From: Artocarpus heterophyllus
Taxonomy: Eukaryota > Streptophyta > Magnoliopsida > Rosales > Moraceae
DNA: 64,000 nucleotides
Reading direction: 5' to 3'
NCBI GenBank assembly: GCA_025403435.1
Contig: CM046338.1
Location: 24,326,392 to 24,390,391, forward strand
Shown one piece after another: positions 1-12,208 of the stretch. Position numbers and translations under genes: made by a program. Position 1 is the first letter of the stretch, and the number at the start of each line of letters is the position of its first letter. Below the pieces are notes generated by a model. The model was not told where the DNA came from. It did no database searches and saw only the letters and a program-made list of their open reading frames with translations.

Positions 1-1430
1 TCCGAATGGTCTTTTGCTCATTTTACCCTCCAAACAAGATGCACATTGAGGTATAGATTCCACCTTTAAGTGACTTAAAAGTCCATCTCTTACCAATCTT
101 TGAATCCTGTTTAGGTTAATATGGCCAAGGCGAAAATGCAAAAGATAAGTCTTATTAGAGTGAGAAGTTTTAAGTCTTTAGAGTTATTATCATTCATCTC
201 AACATTAAGCAGTAAGTCCATCTTAGGTTTAAAAAAATATAGATTATTTTGCATCCATCTAGAATACATAAAAGATTTGTTTTTATGAATCACCGCTTTA
301 TTACGAAAAGAAACCAAATAGGAGTCTTTAAATAAACAAGTTACAGAAATTAAATTCCTTTTAAATTTAGGAACATAAAAACAATCTTGCAAAATAAAAT
401 TCCTATAATTATCAAAATATAGATGGACATCTCCCACTGCTTCAGCTAAGACCAAGGATCCATCGTCCATCTGAAGCGTGAAGTCTTCATAAAGCAGACT
501 TCTCTTTTTTTGAACTGCTGCAAAAAAACACAAACATGATTAGTTGCACCAGAATCTATGACCCAAATGTCACTAGATTCCTCAACCAAACGAGTTTCTA
601 AATACAAAAGATCACACCTACCTCCTCGGGAAAGGAAGTCCTTGTAATTCTTCTTAATTTGCCCGACCTTCCCGCAGAATAAGCACTTAAGCTTCTTTGG
701 GTTCTTTTTCTTCTTTTTTTTTTTGCTCTTGTTGTTAGCAGAAACAGAAGATTTCCCATTCTTGGCCTGTTGTTTATTTCCATTCCTAGGATTGGGATTG
801 GAACTAGAAGCAACTGCTAAATTGGCCTCACCACCTGTAGGAGATTCCCTGATTAACAGTTTGAACTCCTATAATTGTTTCATCAACTCTGTTAAGGTCA
901 CATCCCGCCTATTGCTCAATTGAAAGTAGCTCTAAACGGGATAAACTCCTTAGATAGAGTCTCAAAAACCATAGCCATCTAAGTTTTAGCATTAATATTG
1001 GCTCCATAGGTTTGTGCCTCAGCAAGGTAACCCATGACCAACAACATGTGCTTCTTTATAGATATCCTTGATCTCTGCTTACAGTTTAAGAGTTTTTGAA
1101 GCGCCCTTTGCCACTTAGTTAAAGCTTCACCTCCAAACATGTCTTCTAGATTATCCAAGATCTGCTCAATGGTCTTATAATCGTCGTGTTGAGCCTGTAG
1201 TATGTTATTCATGCTAGCCATAACATAGCAGCAGGCCTAATCATTTGCATCTTTCCAACAATCATATGCTTGGATTTGATCGTTGGCGGAATTTCCCATA
1301 GGCTCGGGAGGACAAGGGGTTGTAAGCATAAATTTAGTTTCTCAAAGGAGAGAATGATATTCAGGTTCCATTTCCAATTATTATAATTCTCTCCGATTAA
1401 TTGGTTTTTGTTAAGTATTGATCACAAAGC
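1..1430 (-). pseudogene. Ty1/copia gag-protease-GAG_pre-integrase relic
   Basis: Read on the minus strand, from right to left. A gag segment (about 1430-980) includes a gag-like NQLIGENYNNWKWNLN stretch and a run around LDNLEDMFGGEALTKW. A degraded zinc knuckle follows near 660-700, then an aspartic protease with DSGATNHV near 540. The conserved copia stretch around FYVPKFKRNLISV comes next. At the window edge there is a GAG_pre-integrase tail with the CASCLEGKMSKRPF signature. Frames change several times and stops interrupt it, so it is dead. The knuckle keeps its two N-terminal cysteines, but the His is Gln and the last Cys is Tyr. Integrase and reverse transcriptase must lie left of the window. 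No LTR or primer-binding site was identified to the right of gag. Family identity is firm; lineage was not assigned. Confidence 0.85.
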
Positions 1431-2865
1431 GTTTTTATACATTTTTAATCTACAATAAAGAATCATATACCAAACATAAGCAAACATAGCATAATAATTT
1501 AGTAAGACAACACAATCATGAAAGAAAAAAAGATACAAATGTGTTTATGTGTCAAAACCTTGAAAATATCAGAACCTTACAACGATAATTCCCAACTCAT
1601 AATTCAACAAGCTCCTAGGAGAGTCATGCTAAACTCAATCAGGAACACAGATCCCCTCTTGATTAATATATGCCATCCAGGACTCGTATGATCCAGCATA
1701 TATTAATAATCATTTCTTTGGCCATTAATTTTATTAACAGAGCTCCTAAGGGAGGTTAATAATAAAATTAACATGAGTATATAACAATCGTTTCAATATT
1801 TTATCCATGATTTATAATCACTACCTAGGGATGTGCAACCATAAATCATGCCAAAATACCTTATCTTCATAGAGATCCAACCCGATACATGATGAAGTTC
1901 CTTCCTAGGGGTTGGAACCACCATGTGCTATCTTTGGACCAACGATGGAGGCCTTAGGTCCTCTCTTAGAAAACCTTCTCTCACTCAATCTTTTGAAATC
2001 AAGATTTTATTTTAAAAACATACATGAACAAATTTTAATTAAGCGGTACTCCCTATTCTATATGACAAGTTATCAATACACATAGCAAATCATATTACAA
2101 TGCAAACAAGCAAAATAATAATTAAAAAAAAACCGTAATATTATGGTTCCACCTTAGAAAATAGAAAATAAAGATTACAAGAGAATAATCGAAACATGTT
2201 ATCAATTCTTCATTCATGAATCCTCAAGCGGTATAAAAACTTCTTGCAACATCAAGAAAGAAAAACTTTCATGATAAAACATTATATAAAAACATCATAG
2301 AAACTATCATATAACATACTTCAAAAATTTTCATAGATTTCATCATGTTGCGGGTGAGAATGTACTTACTTAGCTTGCTTGCTTACTAAACCTTAATTTG
2401 GGTGACATTGTCGTGATTCTCGGTGTGCTCGTCTTTTAGAATGTTCATGTCAATCATTCATATAATACATAAAATTAATATTCCTCTTTATGATATCGTT
2501 TAATACCATATTACATCATCATATATCATTCTTAACAAAACAAAACATCTTTGAGTTACAAACATGCGCTTAAAGTCAAGAAATATAAAGATAGAAAACT
2601 TAACCTTTAATCATTTAAAGAAATTAATCTCAACTCATAAACATGAATAAAGTATTAAAATTATTTAATAACATAACTAACATATATAAATATCATTCAC
2701 ATTTTCTTCTCTAGAAAATATTAATCCAAAACACCTTTTTCTAATTTTTAAAACATTCAAGTAAATCTGCCAATCATAAAAACTGCCTGACCTTTAAGCA
2801 TTCATAACCTTTTATCTTTCAATTCACATGCGATTAGAACATGAAAATTTGCAAGAATAAAGTTA

Positions 2866-2894
2866 ACACACACACACACACACATATATATATA
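2866..2894. repeat. Compound (CA)n(TA)n microsatellite
   Basis: A run of CA dinucleotides passes directly into a run of TA dinucleotides. It lies inside the LTR-like block. Confidence 0.9.
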
Positions 2895-3798
2895 ATGCTC
2901 AGATTTTTCTTTAGCCATAAAAATCCATTTGATAATTAAAATAAGTCACACATTTCACAACATGAAATCTGCCAGCAAAGATAGAACAATAAGCAGCCCT
3001 AATTCAAGTCTATGAAACAAATTTTCTATATCCTAAAATAATAAAGCTACAACATATCTAAAATTTAGCTTCTAATAAATTTGAAACAATTCAAAACATG
3101 CATTAGAACTCAAAGATAAAATTAATGTTAAACACATAAGGCAGTGAACACCATAAGTTCATCATTCTAAAATAAATATAATAAAATTACTTTGACCCTA
3201 AAATTTTTATGACAATATGTAAACATATAAATATAATACCACAAACAGTTTTGTTGTCAAATAAACTCGTTTAGCTATACTAAAAAGTCACACAAACAAG
3301 AAGTCCAGAATTTATAAGTTTGACAGCAATAAAACCCTATTTTAAATAGATTTCAATAACTCATAAACTATTCATAGAAAAGCTATGAAACTTTTCAAAT
3401 TATAACCTAACATATACATGAATATTTCTGCAAAATTTCATACAAATTAGAATTCATTTGCCCCTTGAACATAGACTATGTTTATGTAACATTTTACTAA
3501 TCATCAATAATTTGTTCATAAGTGGTAGAGAATGAAAATTCAATATCTTAGCATAGAAAATTCCAAATGATGTGAAACTTTGAGGAGCATTATCTAAGAC
3601 ATACATAAACATCATACTAAAATTTCATAGAAAAAGAAAATTTGTAGACAAAGTTACAGAAGACAGAATGAAGGAGAAAATACAATTATAGAAATAAATC
3701 CAGAATGAATTCTTACCTCAAAATGATCCTTCTCTAATTTTTCTTGAATTTGCCTAAGACAAGACTCAATATTTCACTCAAACTTTGCAACAAAATAA

Positions 3799-3832
3799 GG
3801 AAGAAGAAGAAGAAGAAGAAGAGAATGTGAGA
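3799..3832. repeat. (GAA)n microsatellite
   Basis: About eleven near-perfect GAA/AGA triplets sit in a purine-rich strand segment near the 3' end of the LTR-like block. The serine-rich antisense ORF over it is an artefact of this repeat. Confidence 0.85.
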
Positions 3833-4429
3833 GAAGGAAGGGATGAAGAGAGTTTTAGAGAAAGAGCGATATACATGAAGAATGGGAAGGCATGAAAAGA
3901 AATAACCTTCTCCATATTTGAACCAAATTTTATATAGTCAAAATAGGAAACCCTTATCATTAAATTCCAATTATCATAAAAAGTCAAATTCTCCCTCACA
4001 TGAATAAGGAAAAAGACAAGATATGCTAATAGGTCAACCTTTCCAACATTTAACATAGATAGTGGCACCACATTAGACAATATCTACTAACTTATTAAAA
4101 CAATTACTTTTGGTGAATAGGTAAAAAAATTAATTAATATAAACGAACAATTAAACTAATATAACTCACCATGCATGGCAACTTTACCACACACATATTT
4201 GTATATTAATATCATAGTTATATTAAAGAAACAAAAGTAATCTTCTAACAATAGTGCGTGTAGACATTATAAATGACATGAACATTCCAAGCACATCAAT
4301 TCTATGTAACCGTCACCTGTCATAATTCTCAATATAAATGGTCAACAACATTATTTCATAAAGAAAATACTTAACGTCGTTAAATATCTAACATTAATCG
4401 TTTCGTGAAAAAAAATGGCGAGCGTTACA

Positions 4430-5673
4430 GTAAATATGTTTTATAATATCTTTTGTAATTTCTAAAATTATTTTCAACTCTCAAAAGTCATATATGTGTC
4501 AAACCAAAAAAGGCTAGAATTTTAAAAGTTTGTAATTATTTTTGCGTATTTTATTGTAAAATAAATATTTTCAAAATTATAGTAAATATTTTGTGTGCAA
4601 AATAATTAATTTTTGTATGTTTGTTAATTTTAAATTTAAAATCAAGAGGAAAACGAAGAAAAACAAAGCAAAAAGGACTCAAACGCACAAAAAATCGAAA
4701 AGAAATTAAAATTCAAAAAGTATGCCACATGGCTGGTTCTAGGCCGTTGGATCGCACCGCCAAATTGATCCTAACCATCCACATGCCCTACCGCGTGTTA
4801 GGGGCATGCATATCAGGAGAATCTCCAATAGAGCCTCGGATCGTGTGTGGTCTTTTCCATGTGTGTGCACTATAGCTGTTGTTTGATCAGCATATGTTGA
4901 CCGATCCAAGGGTCTGAAGAGCGTATTTACTTCTCTCCACGAAGAGTTTAATTTGTGCTATTCCTTTAGTTGAAGCACATCCAAGGGCTCTCGTGCGTCT
5001 GTCCCATACTGGCGTCGCACCTGATTATATAGTAAATTTTGCACAGTGAGGAATGCATATCATGTGAATAAGAAAGGAATTTTTTTTTTTTTATAATCAG
5101 CTTTGAATGCTGATTCGTTCAGCATTGAAAAAAATAAAAAATAAAAAATAAATTAAATATAATAAAAATATTAATAAAAAATGATAAATAGTAGTTTTCA
5201 CTATAATATAAATTCCCCCTTCAGTAACCTCACAGCCATTTTTGGCCTCCCCTACTTTATTTCCTTTGTTTTTCAACTACTAAGCTTCTAGCTTAGCAGT
5301 ACCCTCTTTTGGGAGGAGATACTGTTAGGGTACTCCTTCGATCTCACTAAAAATAATTAAACAATACCAAAATTAGTATAGAAAGTCTGGTGAAGTAGAG
5401 AGATGATCTTGTATGTATAGTACTCTGGTATGGTTTTTGATTCTATATCTATTGTGTAATGTTTATATTTTTATGGAATAGATTATATTTCTATGTTTTT
5501 AATAATTATGATTAATGTCGTTATGCTACTCGATTCTTGCATAAATTCATGTTAGACATAGTGCGCTAAGGAGTAAAATGTTGTAACATGTTTTTGAATA
5601 CAATTTATCAATTAAGAGTTTATTTATTATTTATATATTAAATATTGTACTTTTTATGTCTATTTATGTTGAA
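4430..5673. other. Intergenic, no gene; short hairpin at 5100-5127
   Basis: No ORF here has recognisable homology. Positions 4720-5040 are unusually GC-rich for the neighbourhood. Near 5100 TTTGAATGCTGA is followed five bases later by TTCAGCATTGAAA, which can pair as a short stem. A TATA-like CTATAATATAAATT precedes a pyrimidine-rich stretch near 5205-5290, resembling a retroelement U3/R boundary. No terminal repeats were found, so no element is called. Confidence 0.4.
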
Positions 5674-8185
5674 TGTCTAACACCCACCTAATATAAGTTT
5701 AAAATACATAACGTATTGATATTAAGTGCTATTACTCTTAATTATTTACAATTATAATGTTAAATACATAAGGATAATATAAAAATGTGAGAAAATTTTA
5801 ACTTTTGAAATTCTTTATATAACTAGAGTATAACTTTACTTTATAAACTTAAACTGATTGATATTATATTCACAGTATAATACAAATCTCAAAATAAAAT
5901 AAGCTATGTCATAACTACAGCCTCTAAAGGCATTCAAAAGGAAGCAGTAGTGAAGAGTACCAAAACAGGTCAACTTTATCCATATACATAAGTCCACAGG
6001 TTCAAAGAAGAGTGCTAGCCAACTATGTAGCATCCTACTACTAATGCCGAGAATTGTCCTTATCTGTATCACTATAACTAAGTGAGCTTATGCCTAGTAA
6101 GTAGAACTAATGTGTAACATCAATGACTATGTCATGAATGATCCCATATAAGTCCTACTTTTCTTTTCTTTGGAAACTTACACTATACCCGTTTTGCATA
6201 AAACATAATGTACGCACGATTTTTGTTTAAGGCTTCCTATAATGTGTAGGTTTCCTTCCATCAATTCCTTTGGACCATAAATACTTTCGTGTGGCTTACG
6301 ACACCGCACGTTCCCATCGAGACAATCTCTATTGAGATAATAATAAGGTCCATAGGTCTCCATCGAGACAACATATCAAACTATAAGCCTCCATGGAGAC
6401 AATACAGTGAAGCAGCCTTCATTGAGACTAACTCAATTAAATATATCATCTCATCACAAGTAGCCCATAAAACCTCATAAAACTTCTTCCTATGTGCTTC
6501 AACTTTTGAATTAATATTTTGGGTACAATGTCTTTAATATATAATGCATACTTGCATAATGCTCAAAATCAAAACATGCTTATGTTACTTATGCTACATA
6601 AAGTCATAACCATACATACAAACATGCACAACTTTTATAGTGATGCAGGTGAAATTCTACCTACCTCATATTATGGAGTAATGTAAATTATTGTTGGGGT
6701 TTTCCTAGTCAGATTTGGTGTCCAATCCTTCTGAAAATAGGTATTTATATTTCGTTATAAACAAATAAACATATACTAGTTACTTAAATGCTAAGGAGCT
6801 TATTTCAAATTTAATTCAATCTTATACAAAACAAAGACTAAGCTCCCAAAAACATGTCATGTATAACCTTATAGTTGCAACTATATTAAAGAAGAGGAAA
6901 GGTGGTGAAAACTAAAACTAAATATTCTACTTTTGAGCCCTTTAACACTTCCTTCTATTTTCTAATCAAAGTAAAGAACTTAGCTTATAAAAATATTACT
7001 AAGAATAGCAATTTTAGGAAAACTAATAAATTCATGTAATGTAGAGGATAAAGTATCAAACTTAATCCCAAAAGTCCATTAAAGTATTAAAAAATATGAA
7101 CATTAGTAGCATAACAAAACTAGTCAGTTTTAAGGGCAAAAGTGGACTTTTGGTTTCCAAATGTATCAAAACTTTTTCTAAGAATTTGGACAGCATTTCC
7201 CCTTAATTTTTAACACTTTCAAAGCTTAAAATTCATCAAAACAACTTGCAAACAAAAACAAAAGTCTAGGCCATTTGCAAGACTGCAAATCAACCCCAAA
7301 TTCTCTAAAATTCCAACAGTTCCAAAACTTTTCATTCCAACATCCAAATCCTTTTTTATTAGATCATTTTTCCATGACTCTTAAGCTTGAACAGCATTAA
7401 AATTAAGCTCATATCATGTCCCAAAATTTGTTTATATAACCAAAGAAAGAAACCTAAAAATAGTTCACAAATTCTAACCTTAGTAAAGCAACTTAAACTC
7501 TTCACCTCTAATCTCACTTGTCCTACTTCAAAGGGATGAAACCAAGGCTTGTGGTCTTTCTAAGTACTTAAAATAAACCCTAAAATTGTCCAAAAGAATT
7601 AGATTGTAGGTTTATCCTATATCTTGAAAGTTTGAAACTCAAAACCACAAAATCAAGCTTACCTTGATTTTGTTAACCAAAGAAAGAAACCTAAAAATAG
7701 TTCACAAATTCTCACCTTAGTAGAGCAACTTGAACTCTTCACCTCCAATCTCACTTTTTCCACTTCAAAAGGATGAAACCAAGGCTCATGGTCTTTCTAA
7801 GTACTTAAAATAGACCCTAGAATTGTCCAAAAGAATCAGATTGTAGGTTTATCCTATATCTTGAAAGATTGAAACTTAAAACCACAAAATCAAGCTTACC
7901 TTGACTAGTTTCGGTTTTTCTCTCTTATCTAACTCAAACCTTGATCAAGACACTTGTAGATAGGCTTATCTTCTTGAACCTTAGCTGGAAATGGAGTTTT
8001 CCTTTAGTGGATGGTCGGACTTGATAGAAGGTGGGCTGAAGTGAGCTCACCTACTTGCTTAATTCCTTTTAAAGTACCACATACACACCTCACATTACTT
8101 AACTCTTAAGTATTCTTATAGTAGGCTAATTAGTTTCTCCCTTTTAGAGCTTATTCACCAGCTATTTTTTGTGTAAAACACTCAC
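5674..8185 (+). repeat. Long LTR-like non-coding element (approximate ends)
   Basis: It starts with TGTCTAACACCCACC and carries a TGCCTAGTAAGTAG block about 0.4 kb in, compared with TGCCCAGTAAGG about 0.37 kb into the element at 54869. At 6310-6430 there are four imperfect CCATYGAGACAA-type repeats. It ends near AACACTCACA around 8185. The flanks TTGAA (left) and TATAA (right) do not match, so the ends are estimates. No protein coding is seen. A long Ty3/gypsy LTR of the Tekay/Del kind is an inference from size and TG..CA ends. Confidence 0.4.
7438..7904. repeat. 237-bp tandem duplication
   Basis: Copy 1 starts at 7438 with AACCAAAGAAAGAAACC and copy 2 starts at 7675 with the same bases. Both run through a TTCACCTCYAATCTCACTT block to AATCAAGCTTACCTTGA. 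The period is 237 bp and copies differ by scattered substitutions. The duplication lies inside the LTR-like element at 5674-8185. Confidence 0.9.
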
Positions 8186-9660
8186 ATATAACCCCAAATA
8201 ACAGCGATTAGCTCAAGAATAGCTACCCAAGAGGGGGTGAATTGGGTTGTTGAAAACTTTTACAATTGTTGGGAAATTCTAGATGAAATATGCTCAAGCA
8301 ATAAACACACAAATTAAGATATTCAAATAACTAGACAAAAATTAAATTGCGTTTAAGTAAAAGAGTAGGGAAAAGAAATGCAAATGTTATCTATAGTGGT
8401 TCGGTGAATATGCCTACATCTACTTTTACCAAGGAAAAACCATTTTTGGGGATTTGGGAGCCAATTCCCAACTAAGAAAATGAGGAAAAAAAAGAAAAAA
8501 GTAAACAAAAATAAATATTTAGTTTAATTTAGGATTTATATTTAGTTTTAGGTTTAGGATTTTATTTTTCTTTTGAGACACAATTGAAGGGAATTTTTGG
8601 AACTATAAAGAGGAGGAAGAATAAGATTGGAGAAGAGGGAATTTGGAGTCTGTGACACCTCTATTTTGGTAATCTCTTTCCCATTTTTGTTTTCTAAATT
8701 TTTGTATATTCTAAGAAGCCTTGAACATTAGTGTTGTTTATTTTTATTTTTATTTTTATTTATGCATTAATTTTGTGTTCTATGGGTCTTATAGATCCCA
8801 TTAATGTGTTTTGCTTTAGTTTTACTCTCTTGGATTGGTGTTGATTATTACAAAATGTCTATTCTATTATTAATTTAATGCTCTTAATGACTTAGCCAAT
8901 CATTAGGATATATTGTTGGCTTGACAAATTTAAGAGTTTGGGTCTTGATCAATAAATAGAAATATATCCTTAATATATGTGTTGTCATTGTGAATGCTTT
9001 AGCTTATTGAATTTGCGTTAATTAATTCCTCATAGGAATATAGGGGGGTTTACTTACCATGAATGTGCCTACTATTTTATTGGAAAAGGCGAGTTACATA
9101 ATTCGTGTATTCATCCAACAATTCCATTAATTGAAACTAATCTACTAGAGAGAAAATTTAATTCAAATAAAGTTAGCCAGTGAAATTGGATCCTAAGGCT
9201 TTGTTGTCGTTATTTTAGCTAGTTTTGTTTATTTAGTTTTAATTTTATTAGTTTTGTTTTACTTTTCAATCGATCATTTAAATAATTTTAAAGTTAAATA
9301 ATTTCATTAATTAATTAAAACTAAACACAATCTCTATAAGAATGATATTCTATCCATCATTATATTACTTGTTTATACGATATTATGGACTTGCAATTTG
9401 CAACAAACAAATAACTCTGAATGTAATACAGGCAAGGAACAGGTGGAATCCCTGATCTTAGAATCCAAGATAGAACTTTGTTTTCAACGATGATTGGATA
9501 TGTCTATTACTTATTTGTGTTGCATATGAAAATCTATACCATATCATGATTGATATATTTTTATTTTGTTATATGAAATGCAAATATCTGTATATGCCAT
9601 GATTAATTTATACATGTTCACACTTAGCAAACATCAAGCCAATAAAGGTGAAAAGTAATC
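8186..9660. other. Intergenic repeat-derived DNA without gene
   Basis: No credible coding region. Near 8205-8250 the sequence around GATTAGCTCAAGAATAGC and CCCAAGAGGGGGTGAATTGG resembles a repeat I have seen in many plant genomes (memory, not search). The block around 8900-9200 looks like a reverse-oriented relative of 59280-59600. Confidence 0.35.
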
Positions 9661-9666
9661 TATATA

Positions 9667-9900
9667 TCATACCAACCTTCGGTCTGAAGGAGGATATAAA
9701 ATAAGAACTGAAGCTATTATAATGGCCTTGGACAGTGTCCATTCAATGGTACCTCGGCTCCCATTGTTCATGCGAAATAGTTGCATACACAGGGCCCATA
9801 AGAAGTAAAAATAAGTATAAATGGAAAACGTCAGAATATGACTTGCACTATCGGTTGCATAATGTTTCTTGAGAGCATCGTTGTATTTAATGATCAAATT
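9667..9900 (-). pseudogene. Isolated exon-like ORF, unrecognised membrane protein fragment
   Basis: An open minus-strand segment of about 77 codons. It includes KYNDALKKHYATDSASHIL, then two hydrophobic stretches (around SIYTYFYFLWALCMQLF and KAIIIASVLILY) that could be membrane segments. It is bounded like an internal exon: an upstream CATAG is a possible acceptor and GTATGA after the last codon is a possible donor. I do not recognise the family. No neighbouring exon was found, so it may be a captured gene fragment, a pseudogene exon, or a chance ORF. Confidence 0.3.
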
Positions 9901-10419
9901 TACATCTATGTTTGATCGTGTTTTATGCCAAAAAAAAAGAAAAGAAATTCTTTAACATAACTGATAGACTGGCTGTTTCGGTGCAGAGGTGATAGTGGCA
10001 AGGGTGTTGGATGCCACTACACGACTATATTATTGCTTGAGAAATTTCTTATAAAACTTATGACGGTTTAATATTTTAATTTGCAAAAAGTAATTATTAT
10101 TCTAACGATGATAGGCTTCATAATGAAATTAGACAAAAATTTTTGATATTTAGCCTCGGGAAATATGGGATGTTGAATGATTTGAACATTTATCTGTTTT
10201 TATTCACGTTTGCAATGTTGATGTAGTAATTAGGCAATGTATGTTTGCAAAATTTAAGTTTTTTGCGAGTTTGCTTTTCCTCATAAAGTTTTTCAAATTA
10301 GTTTAATTACCTATTTGACTTCAATTGTTATACAAGTTATGTTTGGAATGTGAAAAATTTGAGATTATATGCTCATTTAAAAACGTAGAGAGTTACACCG
10401 CAGAAGATGAAAATTGTCG

Positions 10420-10560
10420 CTGTAGGGTGGGCTGTCTACCACGACGGTTTTCTCCAAAAACCATTGCGATATGCCAGGTATACCACAACGGGCCTTTAAA
10501 AAAGCGTCGTGGTAGACAAGAGTATACCACGACAGTTTTTAGAGAAAATTATCATGGTAG
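10420..10560. repeat. CACTA-type subterminal repeat cluster
   Basis: The motif ACCACGACGG or its reverse complement recurs about five times within 140 bp, in both orientations: near 10438 (ACCACGACGGTTT), 10481 (ACCACAACGGGC), 10507 (GTCGTGGTAGAC), 10525 (ACCACGACAGTTT) and 10553 (CATGGTAGATG). Short motif clusters like this mark the subterminal regions of plant CACTA (En/Spm) elements. The transposase relic immediately to the right supports this. A possible degenerate CACTACA terminus at 10014 is only a suggestion. Confidence 0.55.
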
Positions 10561-10939
10561 ATGACTTAAAAGGCCTTTTTCCACCTCGACAATAAGACAC
10601 GAATCATAAACTCAGCTCTCAAATGCACAGCCATAGCCCTCCAAAACTATAGCTGCCGTCCCTCTCCTCCTCCATCCTCCTTAATCTCTATCCTAATTGT
10701 AATTTTTTTTAAAAATTTATAACTTGGCGTTTATTTTGTTGTTTATTGATCCGTGTTTATTGTATTGTGGATGGATATGATTAATTTGTTTTATGATGGG
10801 TATGTGTAATTTGTTTTATGATGGATATGATTAATTTGTCTTATGATTAGAATATGATGGGTATATGTAATTTGTGAAATTATTTTTAATTGAATTGCTA
10901 TTTATTATTTTAGTTTAGGACTTGCGAAATGGATAGGAA

Positions 10940-11433
10940 AGGAATGTGGGCTTTTTAATTATCTACTCAATTCCTAAAGTGCTCAAAGTCTTCTTAGGCT
11001 CATACATACTAGTTGATAATTTATTACCCTTTGGTAGAAGCCTTCATAGAAATTCCAAAAGCTTTATGGAACTAGAATTTGACTACCCATCCGATGCTTT
11101 CAAATTCTATAATCCAACTAAAGCGGATAATTTCGTAAAACTAGTACATCCCTCATATATGGGTGTCTTGGCATCATTCATCATTGTCTTAAATAAATCT
11201 GGACGATGTAAGCATTGTTCTTTCAAATCATTGACCATGTCAACCATATTGTCGTGATCATTCATATTATCCTCCATAATAGCTTCATTTTCTTTACTTA
11301 CTAAAATTGGATTAAACTTAAACTCGTTATGAAAATGCCACATTTGATAACTACTAATAATTCTATTTCGAAATAAATGAGCTTTAACAACTGGAATTGG
11401 ATGCAATCTAACTAAAAAATTGGTTAAAACCAA
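10940..11433 (-). pseudogene. CACTA (En/Spm) transposase N-terminal relic
   Basis: The minus-strand ORF (11433-11107) carries MWHFHNEF, an acidic MEDNMNDHDNMVDMVNDL stretch, then DAKTPIYEGCTSFTKLSAL. These match the region ahead of the TNP2-type transposase in plant CACTA elements. Continuing on the same strand past a stop, the conserved NLKASDG...LLEFL...LLPKGNKL...YEPKKTL pattern is still readable down to about 10940. Several stops and substitutions show it is inactive, and the catalytic part is missing. The overlapping plus-strand ORF at 10946-11257 is a shadow. Confidence 0.75.
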
Positions 11434-11953
11434 TTAATGCTAACAGGTTATTAGATTAAAGAAAGGGCAAATTTGTCTTTCCATAAATCATCATTTTTCC
11501 ATTAAAATAGTAGTTTTTGTTAAAAGAATTTTAGGAGAGGAAACTAATAATTGGTGGTGTTGGAAGGGCATTTATGTTTTTTTTAATTTCTTTATTCTTT
11601 TTGCTTCCTAAAATACTCCCAAACGAATGGCAGACAAGCTAAAAAGGGCGTCCTCTGTCTCGGACCGTCTCTGAGCAAGCCCAGCCCGACGGTTTTAACG
11701 TTTCTCATTTAGGAAATAAGGGCCACCGCAATGCAACGACCTACTGTAGCCAACAGTAAGAAAGTTGGAACTTGTTTCTTAAACCAAACCTCGGAAACCC
11801 CGCGAAAGACGCAGAATTGAAGCGGAACTTTAACCGGACAACTCGGGCAGCCTTGGCTTTGGCTTAGCTTTGTTGAAAATTGAAATCAATCAATCACAAA
11901 CGAACGCAGAGACGCCTTGCCTGAGCTGAGCACTTTCTCTCTTCTCAATCCCA
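11434..11953 (+). promoter_or_regulatory. Upstream region and 5' UTR of the DNAJC8-like gene
   Basis: The 300 bp before the start codon is markedly richer in G and C than the repeats to its left. It includes a CCGTCTCTGAGC block and a short CT-rich leader (TTTCTCTCTTCTC) just before the ATG. No clear TATA box is visible. The CACTA relic ends about 520 bp upstream, so the usable promoter is short or overlaps transposon DNA. Confidence 0.4.
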
Positions 11954-12163
11954 ATGGGCGAGACAGTCACCGATGACGATTTGCTTCTCAAAAGCTTCTT
12001 CGCCGAAGTCAGCGAAGTCGAGAGAGACAACGAAGTAATCAGGTACTTCTTTCTCAATTTATAATCTTTTCTGCGTGATTGATTGATTGATTGATTGATT
12101 GATTCTGTTATTTGGGCTTAGCTTCTCCTTTTAGTTGATGGGCAACTAGGGTTTGGAGGGGGT

Positions 12164-12208
<45 letters not shown>

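Larger units (their letters stand above)
1440..4429 (+). repeat. Long non-coding LTR-like element, left end unclear
   Basis: About 3 kb of AT-rich DNA without credible genes. It ends in GCGTTACA at 4429, matching the GTGTTACA end of the well-bounded element at 54869-57674. Internal order is also similar: a splice-donor-like CTTACCTCAAAAT block about 0.7 kb before the end, then a purine-rich GAGAGAAGGAAGGG stretch, then the terminus. The expected TGTAAC start was not found near 1540, so the left side may be truncated next to the copia relic. Call rests on architecture and terminus, not on aligned identity. Confidence 0.35.

Noticed and set aside
1440..4429. Interpretation as the 5' LTR of the antisense copia relic at 1-1430
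   Set aside because: No primer-binding site was found between it and gag, and a 3-kb LTR would be unusual for copia; same-sense similarity to the 54869 element fits better.
4621..4875. 84-codon plus-strand ORF in a GC-richer intergenic stretch
   Set aside because: The Lys/Arg-rich start reflects A-rich sequence; no domain and no context.
5674..8185. Exact target duplication for the second LTR-like block
   Set aside because: Left flank TTGAA and right flank TATAA do not match; the ends remain approximate.
10420..10560. CRISPR-like spaced repeats
   Set aside because: The repeats are short, imperfect and in both orientations, next to CACTA transposase homology in a eukaryotic genome.
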